Shown here piece by piece: positions 22,064 through 31,223 of a DNA stretch of 64,000 nucleotides. The DNA lies in the NCBI GenBank assembly GCA_946406115.1, contig OX291553.1:1865001-1929000 (forward strand), written 5' to 3'. The notes under the pieces were generated by a model that had not been told where the DNA came from, did not search any database, and saw only the letters and a program-made list of their open reading frames with translations. A program made the position numbers and the translations under genes. How positions within the stretch are numbered: the first letter of the stretch is position 1; every line of letters begins with the position of its first letter. This stretch comes from Apoda limacodes (taxonomy: Eukaryota > Arthropoda > Insecta > Lepidoptera > Limacodidae).

Positions 22064-23759
22064 TTGGCCATGCCACAGTGTTGCGCAGTTCCGTTTTGCT
22101 CGGAAAAGAAAGGCGGACATAAGTTTCCGAAAGATAAAAGTATCTCAAAGCAGTGGTTAATAGCGATTCGCAGGGTCAACTACGTCCCTTGTAAACATTC
22201 ACGTGTTTGTAAAAAGCATTTCAACTTTGACGATTATATATTACCTAAAGAATCAACTACAGAAAATCGTAAGTACCTAATGATTTTTCTTATTCCTAAA
22301 TATCACCATTTGATGTTCCCGAACCTTGAAACTGAGAAGTTTTTAAGAAAATACCTACTTTGATTTTTTGTTAAAACATTTCAGCTACTCCTAAACTGAA
22401 ACCAAATGCGGTGCCTAGTCTGTTTTCCTGGAATCATGAAAGTGAATAGAGAAAGAAGATTAAAAGAAAACGTACCGAAAGAGCTTATCAACGTCAAAAG
22501 AAACGTGAAACTGCAACCCTTGCTTCAAATAAGAAAGAAAATAAATGTGATGAGCATTTTGTAAGTATACTGTATTTAAATGAAAGAAAACCTTTCTTAC
22601 ACATTTATCACAGCAGCTTTTGTCAACATAAACTGTGTATCTTGATAATAATAGTTCTTTATGGAGTATTTTATCTTGTTAGCTAATGATTTTTTTTATT
22701 TACTTACAGTTTTTTGAAGAAACAATTGAAGAAATAGACATTGAAAGTTCAAATGAAGATGTCTCAGTACAATGCTCTTTGTGCAAATGTGAAGAGAATT
22801 TAACTAATACTGCCAAGTTGTCAGAGCTCCCTGCTCTGCAGTAATAGAAAAAGCACATCAAACATGTTTCGAATTGTAAATCTTAAAGAGAAGCCTGATG
22901 TCATACAATTTTACACTGGTTTTGACAATTATAACCATTTTATGTTTGTCTTCAACCTTTTTGGTGATGAAGTAAACAATTTAAAGTACTATACATCCCT
23001 TCAGCCAGCTCGAGGAAAACATGCCTTGACACCACCAGATCAGTTTTATTTAACACTAATAAAATTGCGAAGAAATATGTGTAACAAAGAGTTATCTTTC
23101 CATTTTGAAGTAAGCAAAACTTCTGTGAGCAAATACTTTATAACATGGATTAATTACCTTTACTGTAAGTTCAAGGATCTTAATTTATGGGTACCGAAGG
23201 AAACAATTGATCAAAATGTAATGTATCAAAGGAAGATTAATAACTGTACAGTTATAATAGATTGCACAGAAACAAAAATTGAAAAACCACAGAACCCAAT
23301 TTCACAACAAGCTACATATTCTAAATACAAATCAGCAAACACATTAAAGGTATCGGTAGGAATTTCTGGCTCTGGATGTGTGACCTTCGTTTCAGATGCA
23401 TATGGTGGATCTATCAGTGACAGAGAGTTGTTCGAAAAGTGTGGCATATAAATCTTCTTCAAAAAGGGGACATTATCCTAGGTGATCGTGGGTTTAATAT
23501 TCAAGATCTTGTTTCACATATGGATGTTACAGTAAACATGCCACAGTTTTTGAAAAAGGGGTTTAATCAGTTTGAAGCACACCAACTCAGACAATCAAAG
23601 AAATTGTCATCTGAACGTATAAATGTCGAGCGAGTCATAGGTTTAGGAAAAACATTCAAGATTCTTAGTTACAAGTTGTCATCTAATTTAGTACCACTTG
23701 GAGGAAGGATCATATTTGTGTGCTTTATGCTGGCTAATTTCAGGAAAAATATTATGTAA
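22064..23759 (+). pseudogene. THAP-domain DDE transposase (DDE_Tnp_4 type), broken
   Basis: Would bind element ends through an N-terminal THAP zinc finger and cut DNA with a Harbinger-like DDE core. Exon 1 (22064-22268; a second Met at 22070 fits the family start) shows 'MPQCCAVPFC', 'KQWLIAIRR' and 'RVCKKHFNFDDY', the C2CH ligands. The donor is at 22269 (gtaagt). Exon 2 is 22385-22560, with 'NAVPSLFSW' completing the THAP domain and a basic 'KRKRTERAYQRQKKRE'; its donor gtaagt is at 22561. Exon 3 starts at 22710. Core: 'TVIIDCTETKIEKP' (first Asp), 'ILGDRGFNIQDLV' (second Asp, about 23475-23510), 'NVERVIGLGKTFKIL' (Glu, about 23625-23670). Lesions: a stop at about 22447, stops plus a frame change near 22840-22864, and a frameshift near 23445. 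AATAAA overlaps the stop codon (23759). Confidence 0.85.
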
Positions 23760-24074
23760 ATAAAGATTTTGGACAGTTATAGGCACTTAAATAAAAGAAA
23801 AAATAAATCAATCATCTAATCTTTTATTTATCCTTTCCGTACATAGACATTCCTATTATCTACTGAAATAATTAACTAAACATAAATTAATTATGTGTAA
23901 CTGTCGAAATAATAACTAAAAATTTGGCAAAACATGAAAGGGATGTACTAAGTAACTTAACATCATACTTTACAAACTAAAATTTGTACTGTAAACCCAT
24001 GGTTTTAGAAATAAATTATCATTACATGAAATAGACATTTAAAACATAGTAGAAGAGTACATAGTTTCATGATA
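23760..24074. other. Convergent 3' ends between the two element genes
   Basis: About 315 bp separate the two convergent stop codons. Plus-strand AATAAA signals lie at 23759 and 23790. Minus-strand signals (tttatt on +) lie at about 23820-23830. No other feature. Confidence 0.5.
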
Positions 24075-25159
24075 CTATTTCAAGTTGTAACACTTTCTAG
24101 CTATCACAGGTATCATGAATTTATGATAAAAATCTGTAACTTTTGGAATAATAATTTCTGAAATAAGTTTATCATTTCTGTTTACATAGATCCTCTTTTC
24201 ATCCTTATTTGTCCAAATAAAAAAATCACAATAACTCCTTTCAGTAACAAGTAACTGTGTTTGGATTTGGAAATAATAAGGGCTGTTTTCTTTTAAACAA
24301 AATTCATCATTGATAACTTCTATATGCTTATAATTATCAGCACTGATAAACTTATCTTTTATTGAGAAAGGACATTTCAATTCTAATACAGTTAGATCTC
24401 CAATTAATCCATCAGGTGAGGCTCCAATATGTGGATATTTAGTGGAAATAAAAAAAATCCACAACTTTGTACTTTATTAAATGACATAGACTCATACGCT
24501 TCAATTGCTGTATTTTCTCTGGACTTTCCCCATTCTGTAGCTTCGCTTTTAAATTGTTTGGGAGACAAAATATCTTCAGCATATTTCACTTTGTCTCTTC
24601 TGTCCGTAAATTTGCATATATTGAAAACGTGAGACCCAGTTATCCTTAGACTTCGTTCATTATGCCAAATTTTATTTTGTGACTGTTCCCTTGTTTACTG
24701 CTCTATCAAACGTGCTTCTTCTGGAGAAATCTGAAATATAATAACATAATTATAATAAATAAAAATACTTAATAATTTTTGGGACATCACAAACAAATTC
24801 AACTGATCCCAAAATAGATAACACCAAGTTTAGGATACCATGGGAATATGTACAGAGTGCAGACTTATACAAAATACATTCACACATAACGAAAGCACAG
24901 AACAAATATGTTTGTTGTTGGTAAGTATTAAACCTTTGGCACCGAAGCTATATGAAATGGAATAAAAAAATATGTCTCAGGAAACTATCTCACACAAAGC
25001 CAACTTGTCCCAAACTCAGCAAAGCTTGTAGTATGGATACAAGCCAACTGATAAACATACTTTTTTTTTGTAAATCCATACTTCATATAAATAGAAACAC
25101 CCAGACAGTAAAAACAGACATGTTCATGCATACAAATTAGGATTGATATCATTGATATT

Positions 25160-25215
25160 ATGAATAGGATTGAACCTGCAACCTTTGGTTCGGGGGATTC
25201 ACTAACACCAAACTG
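25160..25215 (-). repeat. Possible tRNA-derived SINE scrap (B box)
   Basis: Minus strand 'ggttgcaggttcaatcctat' contains a B-box-like GGTTCAATCC, 24 bp or so downstream of 'gtgttagtgaatcccccg'. Only about 55 bp resemble a tRNA-like head. The A box is not convincing. Confidence 0.3.
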
Positions 25216-25224
25216 ATATGTATA

Positions 25225-25418
25225 TCTATACTAATAATAAAGCTGAAGAGTTTGTTTGTTTGTACCAACGTGATGATCTCAAAAATAGTTCTGATTTGAA
25301 AAATTCTTTTACTATTGGATAGCCTATTTATCGAGGAAGGCTATATTTTAACATGGGAAAAGTACAGGTTCCCACGGGAATCAACATCAAGCGAACTTAG
25401 TTGCATGCAGGCAGCTAG
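25225..25418 (+). mobile_element. Short non-autonomous Helitron-like element
   Basis: Starts 'TCTATACTAATAATAAAG', ends 'gcatgcaggcagCTAG' and sits exactly between A (25224) and T (25419): the 5'-TC, 3'-CTAG and A|T target rules of Helitrons, with a short palindrome 'tgcatgca' just before the end. It is 194 bp with no coding capacity and lies in the intron of the YqaJ gene. The match to a widespread moth repeat is from memory; the boundary logic is visible. Confidence 0.65.
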
Positions 25419-26569
25419 TACCTAATATAATCTGTATTGGATGTATTATAACTCACAGTAATTCTATTCAGGATATATTGGTCAAGGATAGGTAGTTTAA
25501 GGTAATTATGGTCATTAGATATTCCATGCAAGGAAGCAACTTCAAAAACACCACTTATACCAAAGCGTATTTTCTCTAAAGAACAATAGTTTATTACATT
25601 GTTCCTGACATGATCATACAATTGTATAGTGCTGCAAGTATTATCAGGACGTGGATCAAAACACATATTATTTCTTTTTGGTTTGGTGACATTATATTTT
25701 TGTATCTCAAATGTAAGATTTTCAGCTTGTGTGTCTCCCAAAAGGAGACAAGTTCATTTTCTTTTTTTTCGGCTCATGCCATATCTGTTTGTTTTCAGTG
25801 GGTGTTTTCTTAATACGCCATTCAGAATGCTCTTTAAATCGTAAAATTGCATAACATACACAAGCTATATGCTTACACACTGCTTTTGGTCCCATACCAG
25901 CTGCACACTCACACATGGATTGAACAATTTTTCCATCAGATTCAAAAGCAATGCTCATGAAATATAACAATGCTTTCGTGTTTTCAGAGTGGACTTGTCC
26001 CCTATAAAAATGCAAATTATTTTGTGTACATGTCACTAGAGCCACCAAATATTCATTTATCATCATATTATAGCCTTTTCTATGAACTGCAGCACACTCC
26101 GTCATACCCACATTGTCTTTGTAAACCTCTAAAAAGTAAGTAGAAATATTCACTATATCTAAGTCAGGTGATACACTTTTCGATGTTACACTGATGTATG
26201 AACTGTCCGAAGGCCACTCAACAGTATACGCCAAATCGTCATTTTTTATTCCATCTGTTATGTTTCCAACAAAATTATTATTTCTATCATAGTCTTGAAG
26301 CCTGTAAAAAGAAAAACACAGCTGTAATCTGGATAAACAAGCCAACTTTAGACAAGAAATTGTTTGTAAATATAAAAAAACTAACCTCTGAATTAGCTGT
26401 TCTTTCAGACCGTTTAATTTTGCACCTCCTTTTCTTAACTCCACTTTTAAAGCACTGACATTCATAGATCCGTAATCTGTATTTGCCATAATTAATCTAA
26501 AGTATTGTTAATACTCGCAATATTCATTTAATTAGAAATATAAAAGCGCGCGCGTAGCCAACTCGTAAA

Positions 26570-26648
26570 CGAACAGTGACATTTGACGTTTCGAAGACCT
26601 CACGCTACACAAGCGCCTCTAGCGGCGATTTCATACGCGATAGCCCTC
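26570..26648 (-). repeat. Right terminal inverted repeat of the ISL2EU-like element
   Basis: Read on the minus strand: 'gagggctatcgcgtatgaaa', 'gtgtagcgtgaggtcttcg', 'gtcaaatgtcac'. The outer 10 bp and the 13-bp internal block are identical to the left end. Confidence 0.8.
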
Positions 26649-26830
26649 ATTTAATTTGGCTCTCAAAAAAATGTGGAGAGAAATTCGAAATTCAAACAAT
26701 AGTATTTTTACTTTTAAATAACCAAATTTTTCAAAATAATTACAAGTGGCCAGTGCCTTATACATAAAAACTTTTTTTCGCAAGACTTTCTGCGTGGCCT
26801 GGTATATATACGTATTACAAATAAACAGCA
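26649..26830 (-). other. Probable leader of mariner copy 2 beyond the ISL2EU-like insertion
   Basis: Minus strand immediately outside the element is 'gagagccaaattaaat', which joins to the mariner leader at 21905 and matches 14965-14980 of mariner copy 1. Further out, 'accaggccacgcagaaagtc' near 26790-26810 might be a mariner terminus, but I could not find a matching partner end. Confidence 0.5.
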
Positions 26831-27925
26831 ATCCGACAAAATTATTTTTCGTCTTTTAAAAAATATTTGAGCTATTTCAAATTAAACTGTTATCAAAATA
26901 AAATATGGTACATAAGTAAGAAACCAACGTATAATTAATTTGGTACCGCCTGGTTGAATAAGATTTATCAAAATGTGAATTTTAAGTATCTGTGTTTGCG
27001 GCTCGACATTCCGCAATTAATTCAGTAACAAACAACAAAGATGGACTTTGTGAATTCAGAGAGAGAAATTAATTAATTCCTAGTTTCAGATAGCTGATTC
27101 GTCCTTAACAACAGAAATCATTAATTAATAATGAAATCTATCTGTTTTAATTTCTTTGAAAGTAAGAAGAATCAAATCAAATGCGACACCGAGCACAGAG
27201 CGAGCTGGTTTTTTAAGGGTTCCGTAGCCAAATGACAAAAACGGAACCCTTATAGATTCGTCATGTCTGTCTGTCTGTCACAGCCAATTTTTTTCGAAAC
27301 TATAAGAACTATACTGTTGGAACTTGGTAAGTAGATGTATTTGTGAACCGCATTAAGATTTACACACAAAAATAGAAAAAAAACCAATAAATTTTTCCTT
27401 AAAACTGAAACTCAAAAATATAAAAATATGGTGGTAGATACTTAACCCTCGGTGCACGAGTCCAACTCTGTTTTTTGGGCTGTAGCTACTGACGTTTGGT
27501 AGTTGACAATGTGTCTGATACTGACAACTTTGGCCTTTGATGTTAACTTTGACAGTAACCAAAATAATACTTAAATTAATTAAAAACATGCAATTTAAAA
27601 ACAATATATTTTAATTTGTTCATATGTTTCGTTGTTAATCTTAAGTAGTTTCTTAAATCAGTTGTATGGAATTTCTTTTAAGTTAAGAGGGTGTTAGATA
27701 AGATATAGTTATCAACTGTGAAATTTATGATAATAAGGTAATTTATAAATTATAATATTATAATATGTTAATTTTGTAATGGTCATTGATATAAAATAGT
27801 GCAGACACGCGGCTGCGTTAGCACGTGGTGTATTTGTCGAATAAAAAAGGACTGAAACGACACCCGCGTTGCTGGTGATGGTTGGGATGGACAGATAAGT
27901 CACCTATATAACGCACTGTCTATCC
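26831..27925. other. Intergenic with one hairpin-type dispersed repeat
   Basis: At 27195-27340 there is a common moth repeat: 'aagggttccgt' (27215-27225) and its exact reverse complement at 27241-27251, followed by 'catgtctgtctgtctgtcac'. The rest (27340-27925) is A/T-rich with no gene seen. Confidence 0.5.
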
Positions 27926-28311
27926 CTCCAACGGCTCATTCCCGATTCGACTTTCGTGTTGTGCGGTCGTGTTCTAGAGCGTCAAGTGCTCTTATTGTGC
28001 TCCGTGGTGTGCTGACTTAGCTGGTTAGCATTCTGTGTTAGTGTTTTTTTGCCTGAGTTCTGACTACTGGGTATCGTTGCTTGGTTTATTGCCCGCGATT
28101 CTTGGGAACACTGCCTGAGTTTCAAGCGCTGCTCAGTCATGTATCATTGGCTGGGAAATCTCGGCCCACTGTGGATGAACTTTTTAACCCGCCCATCGAA
28201 GCGATACTGTGTGTTTTGTGTGTGTTTGTGCATGTTCTCGTAGCCGCGAAACTACTACGCATAGTGGTGACTCCCCGCTTGGCTCTTTGACTGACGCTGG
28301 CTATAAAGGGA

Positions 28312-28795
28312 GTTCCGAAGGAATTCTCTGAAACAACCGTCAAGGACCACTTGACCGCCCAAGGCCTCCCAGTAAGGGAATTACACCGGATGTACAACGG
28401 CCGAAACAAGACCGATTGTTACGACATGGTTCTCGTAGTGCTCGACCTATCTAAAGAAGGCACAGCCATCTTTAATATTAAAGATGTACGTAGCCTCAAA
28501 GGTGTCAGAGTTGAAACCCCGCATAAGCGGCCCTCCCCCGGGAAATGACACAGATGCCAGTTATATGGCCACGCACAGCGCAACAGCACACGCAGACCGC
28601 GCTGCGTGAAATGTCTACGTGATCACGCCACTTCGGACTGTGATCGCGTCCGTAAAAACGCATCCGACCCAATCACTTGCGTTCTCTGTGGGAGCGAGGG
28701 CCACCCTGCGAATTACCGTGGGTGCCCAAAAGCTCCCAAACAGATCCCGCGAAAACCCAAAAAGGGTAAATCGCGCCCCTCCGCCCCCCGCTAAC
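28312..28795 (+). pseudogene. Jockey-type ORF1 (gag-like, PRE_C2HC + zinc knuckles), broken
   Basis: RNA-binding ORF1 protein of a LINE. 'GVPKEFSETTVKDHLTAQGL' (28312 onward) and 'LVVLDLSKEGTAIFNIKDVR' are the RNA-recognition-like PRE_C2HC region. Then come knuckles: the first reads '*HRCQLYGH', where the leading Cys codon has become tga (28546-28548), the second 'CVKCLRDHATSDC', the third 'CVLCGSEGHPANYRGC'. A basic Lys/Arg/Pro tail ends at a stop near 28794. The family layout is clear. The upstream limit is uncertain because frames break before 28310. Confidence 0.75.
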
Positions 28796-29247
28796 AGGCA
28801 CCCTTCGTGCCTGCTCCCCTCCCTGCAGTCAACTTCCAGCGCTAGTCGACGCAGAAAAGTCAAACCAGAGCGATAAACTTCTGTCTGCACTCCCAGGGCC
28901 TATCACGGGAATTCCCTATCCCGCACCTGCCATGTCCCGGGACATCCCGCGACCCCCGTGCCCAGCCCCTGCGCCAAGTGCTCCCTTGCGCACTTCTTGC
29001 GTCCACGCCCCTGGCCCTCCCGCGCCCCTCCCTCGCGCCACCCAGGAAAGCCGCTCAGCCGGCCGATCAACAACATTTCAAAATTCTTCTTGAGATATTC
29101 TGGGCCTGAGACCTACCCTACTTTAAGACCGTGTCCGCGGAGTACGTACAGATCACCACCCCCCAACAGATGCTCCGTTCAGTGTATGAGCATCGCCAGT
29201 TCTTTGCCGCCCTCCGTAGGGTGGGTCCTAAACCATAAAATCAAAAT

Positions 29248-29956
29248 GGATTGCACAACTGCGCCCCGCTCAGTTTCCATCGACTATTTCAACGCCAACA
29301 GTCTCCGTAACCAAAGAGAGGAATCGTCGGTATTCCTCTCGTCACATAAGCCGGACGTCTTCCTCATCCAGGAAACGTTCCTCAAACTCGCTATCCGCAC
29401 CCCTTCGATTGCGAGCTATCGCACTATCCGTAAGGATAGAACTGCCTCCCGTCTTGGGGACACCCTCATCTACTACAGACGCTCCGTACATTGCTCCCCC
29501 ATCGATCCTCCACCCCTTACGAACTTAGAAGCATCCGTCTGCCGCTTAGCGATGACCGGCCATCAGCCGATCATCATTGCATCGGTTTATCTCTCTCCCT
29601 TAAAATGCTTGCTGAAGAGCGACCTTCAGTCGCTCTTAAATTTAGGCGACGCCGTCATTCCTGCCGGGGACTTAAATTGCAAGCACCGTCAATGGAACTC
29701 TTCATTAACTTGACGGAGAGGCAGACTCCTCGACCAATTAGTTGACAGACTAAACTTTGACATCATCGCTCCCATGACGCCCACGTTCTTTCCCCATAAC
29801 ACTCGCAACAGCCGTGACGTACTCGACATAGCACTTCTAAAGAATGTAAGGCTAAGCTTTCGCTCTATAGAGGTGCTTGACAAACTTGACTCGGACCTCC
29901 GCCCTGTCCTCCGATTAGGTTCCCCATCGGACACCCGCCCGACACTAGAACCGTGA
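29248..29956 (+). pseudogene. Jockey-type endonuclease domain of ORF2, broken
   Basis: ORF2 probably starts at ATG 29248. 'SIDYFNANSLRNQRE' (first Asn), 'PDVFLIQETFLK' (catalytic Glu), 'GDLNCKH' (about 29670) and 'DSDLRPVLRLGS' are the APE-type endonuclease blocks. The last block normally reads Ser-Asp-His; here codon 29897-29899 encodes Leu, so the catalytic His is lost. A tga at 29711-29713 also interrupts the frame. RT is absent. Confidence 0.78.
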
Positions 29957-30002
29957 TGGACTCGAATAAATTCGGGCAATTACTCGAAAACCTTCGAAAA
30001 AA

Positions 30003-30654
30003 ATTGTCTTTCCAAGTGGTGGTAACGAAGAATGGCAAAAGTTTCCTTCGGCAGCTTTAGCAAGCGACCAGAAAGCATGACTCCCAGAGGGTTAGCTTGC
30101 AAGTCGCACACCTATTGTGCCGATGAATTGGAATTTAGCTCTGGCAGTTGCTTTCTTACTGAACCTCGAGGCAGCATTTAATTTGCGTTGTACCTCAGAA
30201 ATATTCGAATCCTTATTATTACGAGCCGTGGTCGAAGCCTCATACGTAGTTTGCTAAAGAATTTTAGCTGCAAGTTCTATTTAACCACGGTCGTTTTTTG
30301 ACGCCGGAAGCTACTCGCGGGTTAAGAATATACCAGCGAGGATTGTCTCGGTGACTGCGGCGCAAATGTCACGATCTTCTGAGCTAAAACAGAGCTGCTA
30401 CTGCGGGTACGATGCATAAAATTCTCGCAATCCATCCTAGTCTGCCGACTTTTAATGCCACACACGACGCCAATTAGTTGGCCCAGATGGATCGGGTTGT
30501 GCTCGAGTTTGTAAACGGGCTGTAGGTATGATGGATCGGCCGGGCAGGATAGCCGCGTCTCCGTTAGAAAAAAAATGATCGGTTGCGCAATCTCCTGCGC
30601 AACCTCCATATGGTGGTAGACTGCGTTTAGATTTTCGTGAATACCCCTAATATA
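30003..30654 (-). mobile_element. Family A LINE fragment, antisense, internally deleted
   Basis: Minus-strand translation from 30681: 'RGIHENLNAVYHHMEVAQEI', 'FFLTETRLSCPADPSYL', 'YKLEHN' joined directly to 'PIHLGQLIGVV', 'KSRQTRMDCENFMHRTR'. This joins the endonuclease start to a later segment (about 805-905 of the 1-3005 copy), skipping the middle of the endonuclease. It continues through the sequence equivalent to about 1000-1310 (the 'cctcgaggttcagtaagaaag' region) to 30003. It ends next to the Tc1-like element. Confidence 0.75.
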
Positions 30655-31221
30655 CACACCGGCACAATTAGCGGAACACAAAAAAAGGATTTGAACGAAT
30701 GGCAGCAGGTTCTCTTTACTGATGAGGGCAGAGTTCTTTTAAAACAGATCGATGGGAGACAGCGAATATAAAGACGCAAAGGAGAACGCCACATACAGTC
30801 TAATTTTGAACACACAGTGGCTTATGATGGCGGCTCGATTATGGTTTGGGAGCTCGCACGGAGTTAGTGATAGTCACAGGAGGGACCATGACAGCAGATC
30901 GATACATCAGAGACATTTTAGAAGAACATGTTGTACCCTTTTGTCCCATTTATTGGTGACGACTTTATTCTAATGCAAGATAATGCTGGTGCTCATAGTG
31001 CACAATCGGTACAGGCATATCTGAGCCACGTAAGTATACCGGTGATGCAGTGGCCAGCAAATTCCCCCGATATGAATCCGATAGAGCATGTCTGGGACTT
31101 GCTAAAAAGAAGGGTTAAATCCAGAATGCCACCCTCCAACAATCTGAATGATTTCGTCAAATATATGCGTTATTATCTCATTGTCTCACTTTTTTTCTGT
31201 TCCGCTAATTGTGCCGGTGTG
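30655..31221 (+). mobile_element. Tc1-like element copy 1, internally deleted
   Basis: 567 bp bounded by exact inverted repeats 'cacaccggcacaattagcgg' (30655) and its complement ending at 31221, flanked by TA on both sides (30653-30654, 31222-31223). The transposase N-terminal region is missing: the left repeat runs through 'aacacaaaaaaa' straight into the catalytic region. Copy 2 (33531-34048) has the same join. Confidence 0.9.
30690..31192 (+). pseudogene. Tc1-like transposase, N-terminally deleted and frameshifted
   Basis: DD34E-type transposase core. 'DLNEWQQVLFTDEGRVLL' holds the first catalytic Asp (about 30719), then 'QSNFEHTVAYGG', then after a frame change 'FIGDDFILMQDNAGAHSAQS' with the second Asp (about 30970), and 'WPANSPDMNPIEHVWDLLK' with the Glu (about 31085). 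Further codons 'SRMPPSNNLND' reach the right end. The paired HTH DNA-binding half is absent; only the DDE part is represented, with a stop ('I*RRKGE') and a deletion near 30850. Confidence 0.85.
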
Positions 31222-31223
31222 TA

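Larger units (their letters stand above)
24075..26489 (-). pseudogene. SAP-SWIM-YqaJ nuclease gene of the ISL2EU-like element, broken
   Basis: Minus-strand gene convergent with the transposase. Exon 1 (26489-26386) has a SAP-like DNA-binding motif 'VSALKVELRKGGAKLNGLK'. An 84-bp intron (26385-26302) has consensus ends and is itself open, so it can be read through. Exon 2 (26301 to 25457) holds a SWIM zinc finger 'CECAAGMGPKAVCKHIACVC' (about 25856-25917). After an intron with a gtgagt donor at 25456, the exon from 24730 carries the YqaJ/lambda-exonuclease-like domain: 'RITGSHVFNICKFTDRRD', 'EATEWGKSRENTAIEAYE', 'GASPDGL' (Asp, about 24405-24425), 'LELKCP' (Glu-x-Lys, about 24365-24385) and 'YYFQIQTQLLVTERSYCDFF'. 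Lesions: a frameshift near 25735, a stop at about 24696 ('EQ*TREQ') and a one-base change in a T run near 24450. Catalytic residues are retained between lesions. Confidence 0.83.
21906..26648. mobile_element. ISL2EU-like (PIF/Harbinger-related) DNA transposon
   Basis: 4743 bp bounded by imperfect terminal inverted repeats. The outer 'agggctatcg' is followed by 'gtagcgtgaggtc' at about 21947-21959 on the left and its reverse complement at about 26596-26608 on the right. It is flanked by AT dinucleotides (21904-21905 and 26649-26650). It contains a spliced THAP-DDE transposase gene on + and a convergent SAP-SWIM-YqaJ gene on -. From general knowledge, ISL2EU elements pair a Harbinger-like DDE transposase with a YqaJ-type nuclease and use 2-bp AT target duplications; the sequence fits this. 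The insertion point lies inside a mariner leader. An unoccupied equivalent is present at 14971-14990. Confidence 0.85.
27926..29999 (+). mobile_element. Jockey-type LINE with ORF1 and endonuclease, 3' part missing
   Basis: G+C-richer than its surroundings. A presumed 5' UTR (about 27926-28310) is followed by a zinc-knuckle ORF1 and the endonuclease at the start of ORF2. It stops at about 30000, where an antisense family A fragment begins, and no RT follows. Loss of a 3' part is not typical LINE truncation, so later deletion or insertion is likely. Confidence 0.75.

Noticed and set aside
26785..26815. Mariner terminal repeat 'accaggccacgcagaaag'
   Set aside because: No matching inverted partner near 21480-21570 and not present beside mariner copy 1, so it is not called as an end.
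28137..28890. Minus-strand frames of 90 and 91 codons in the jockey ORF1 region
   Set aside because: G+C-rich antisense shadow of the zinc-knuckle ORF1.
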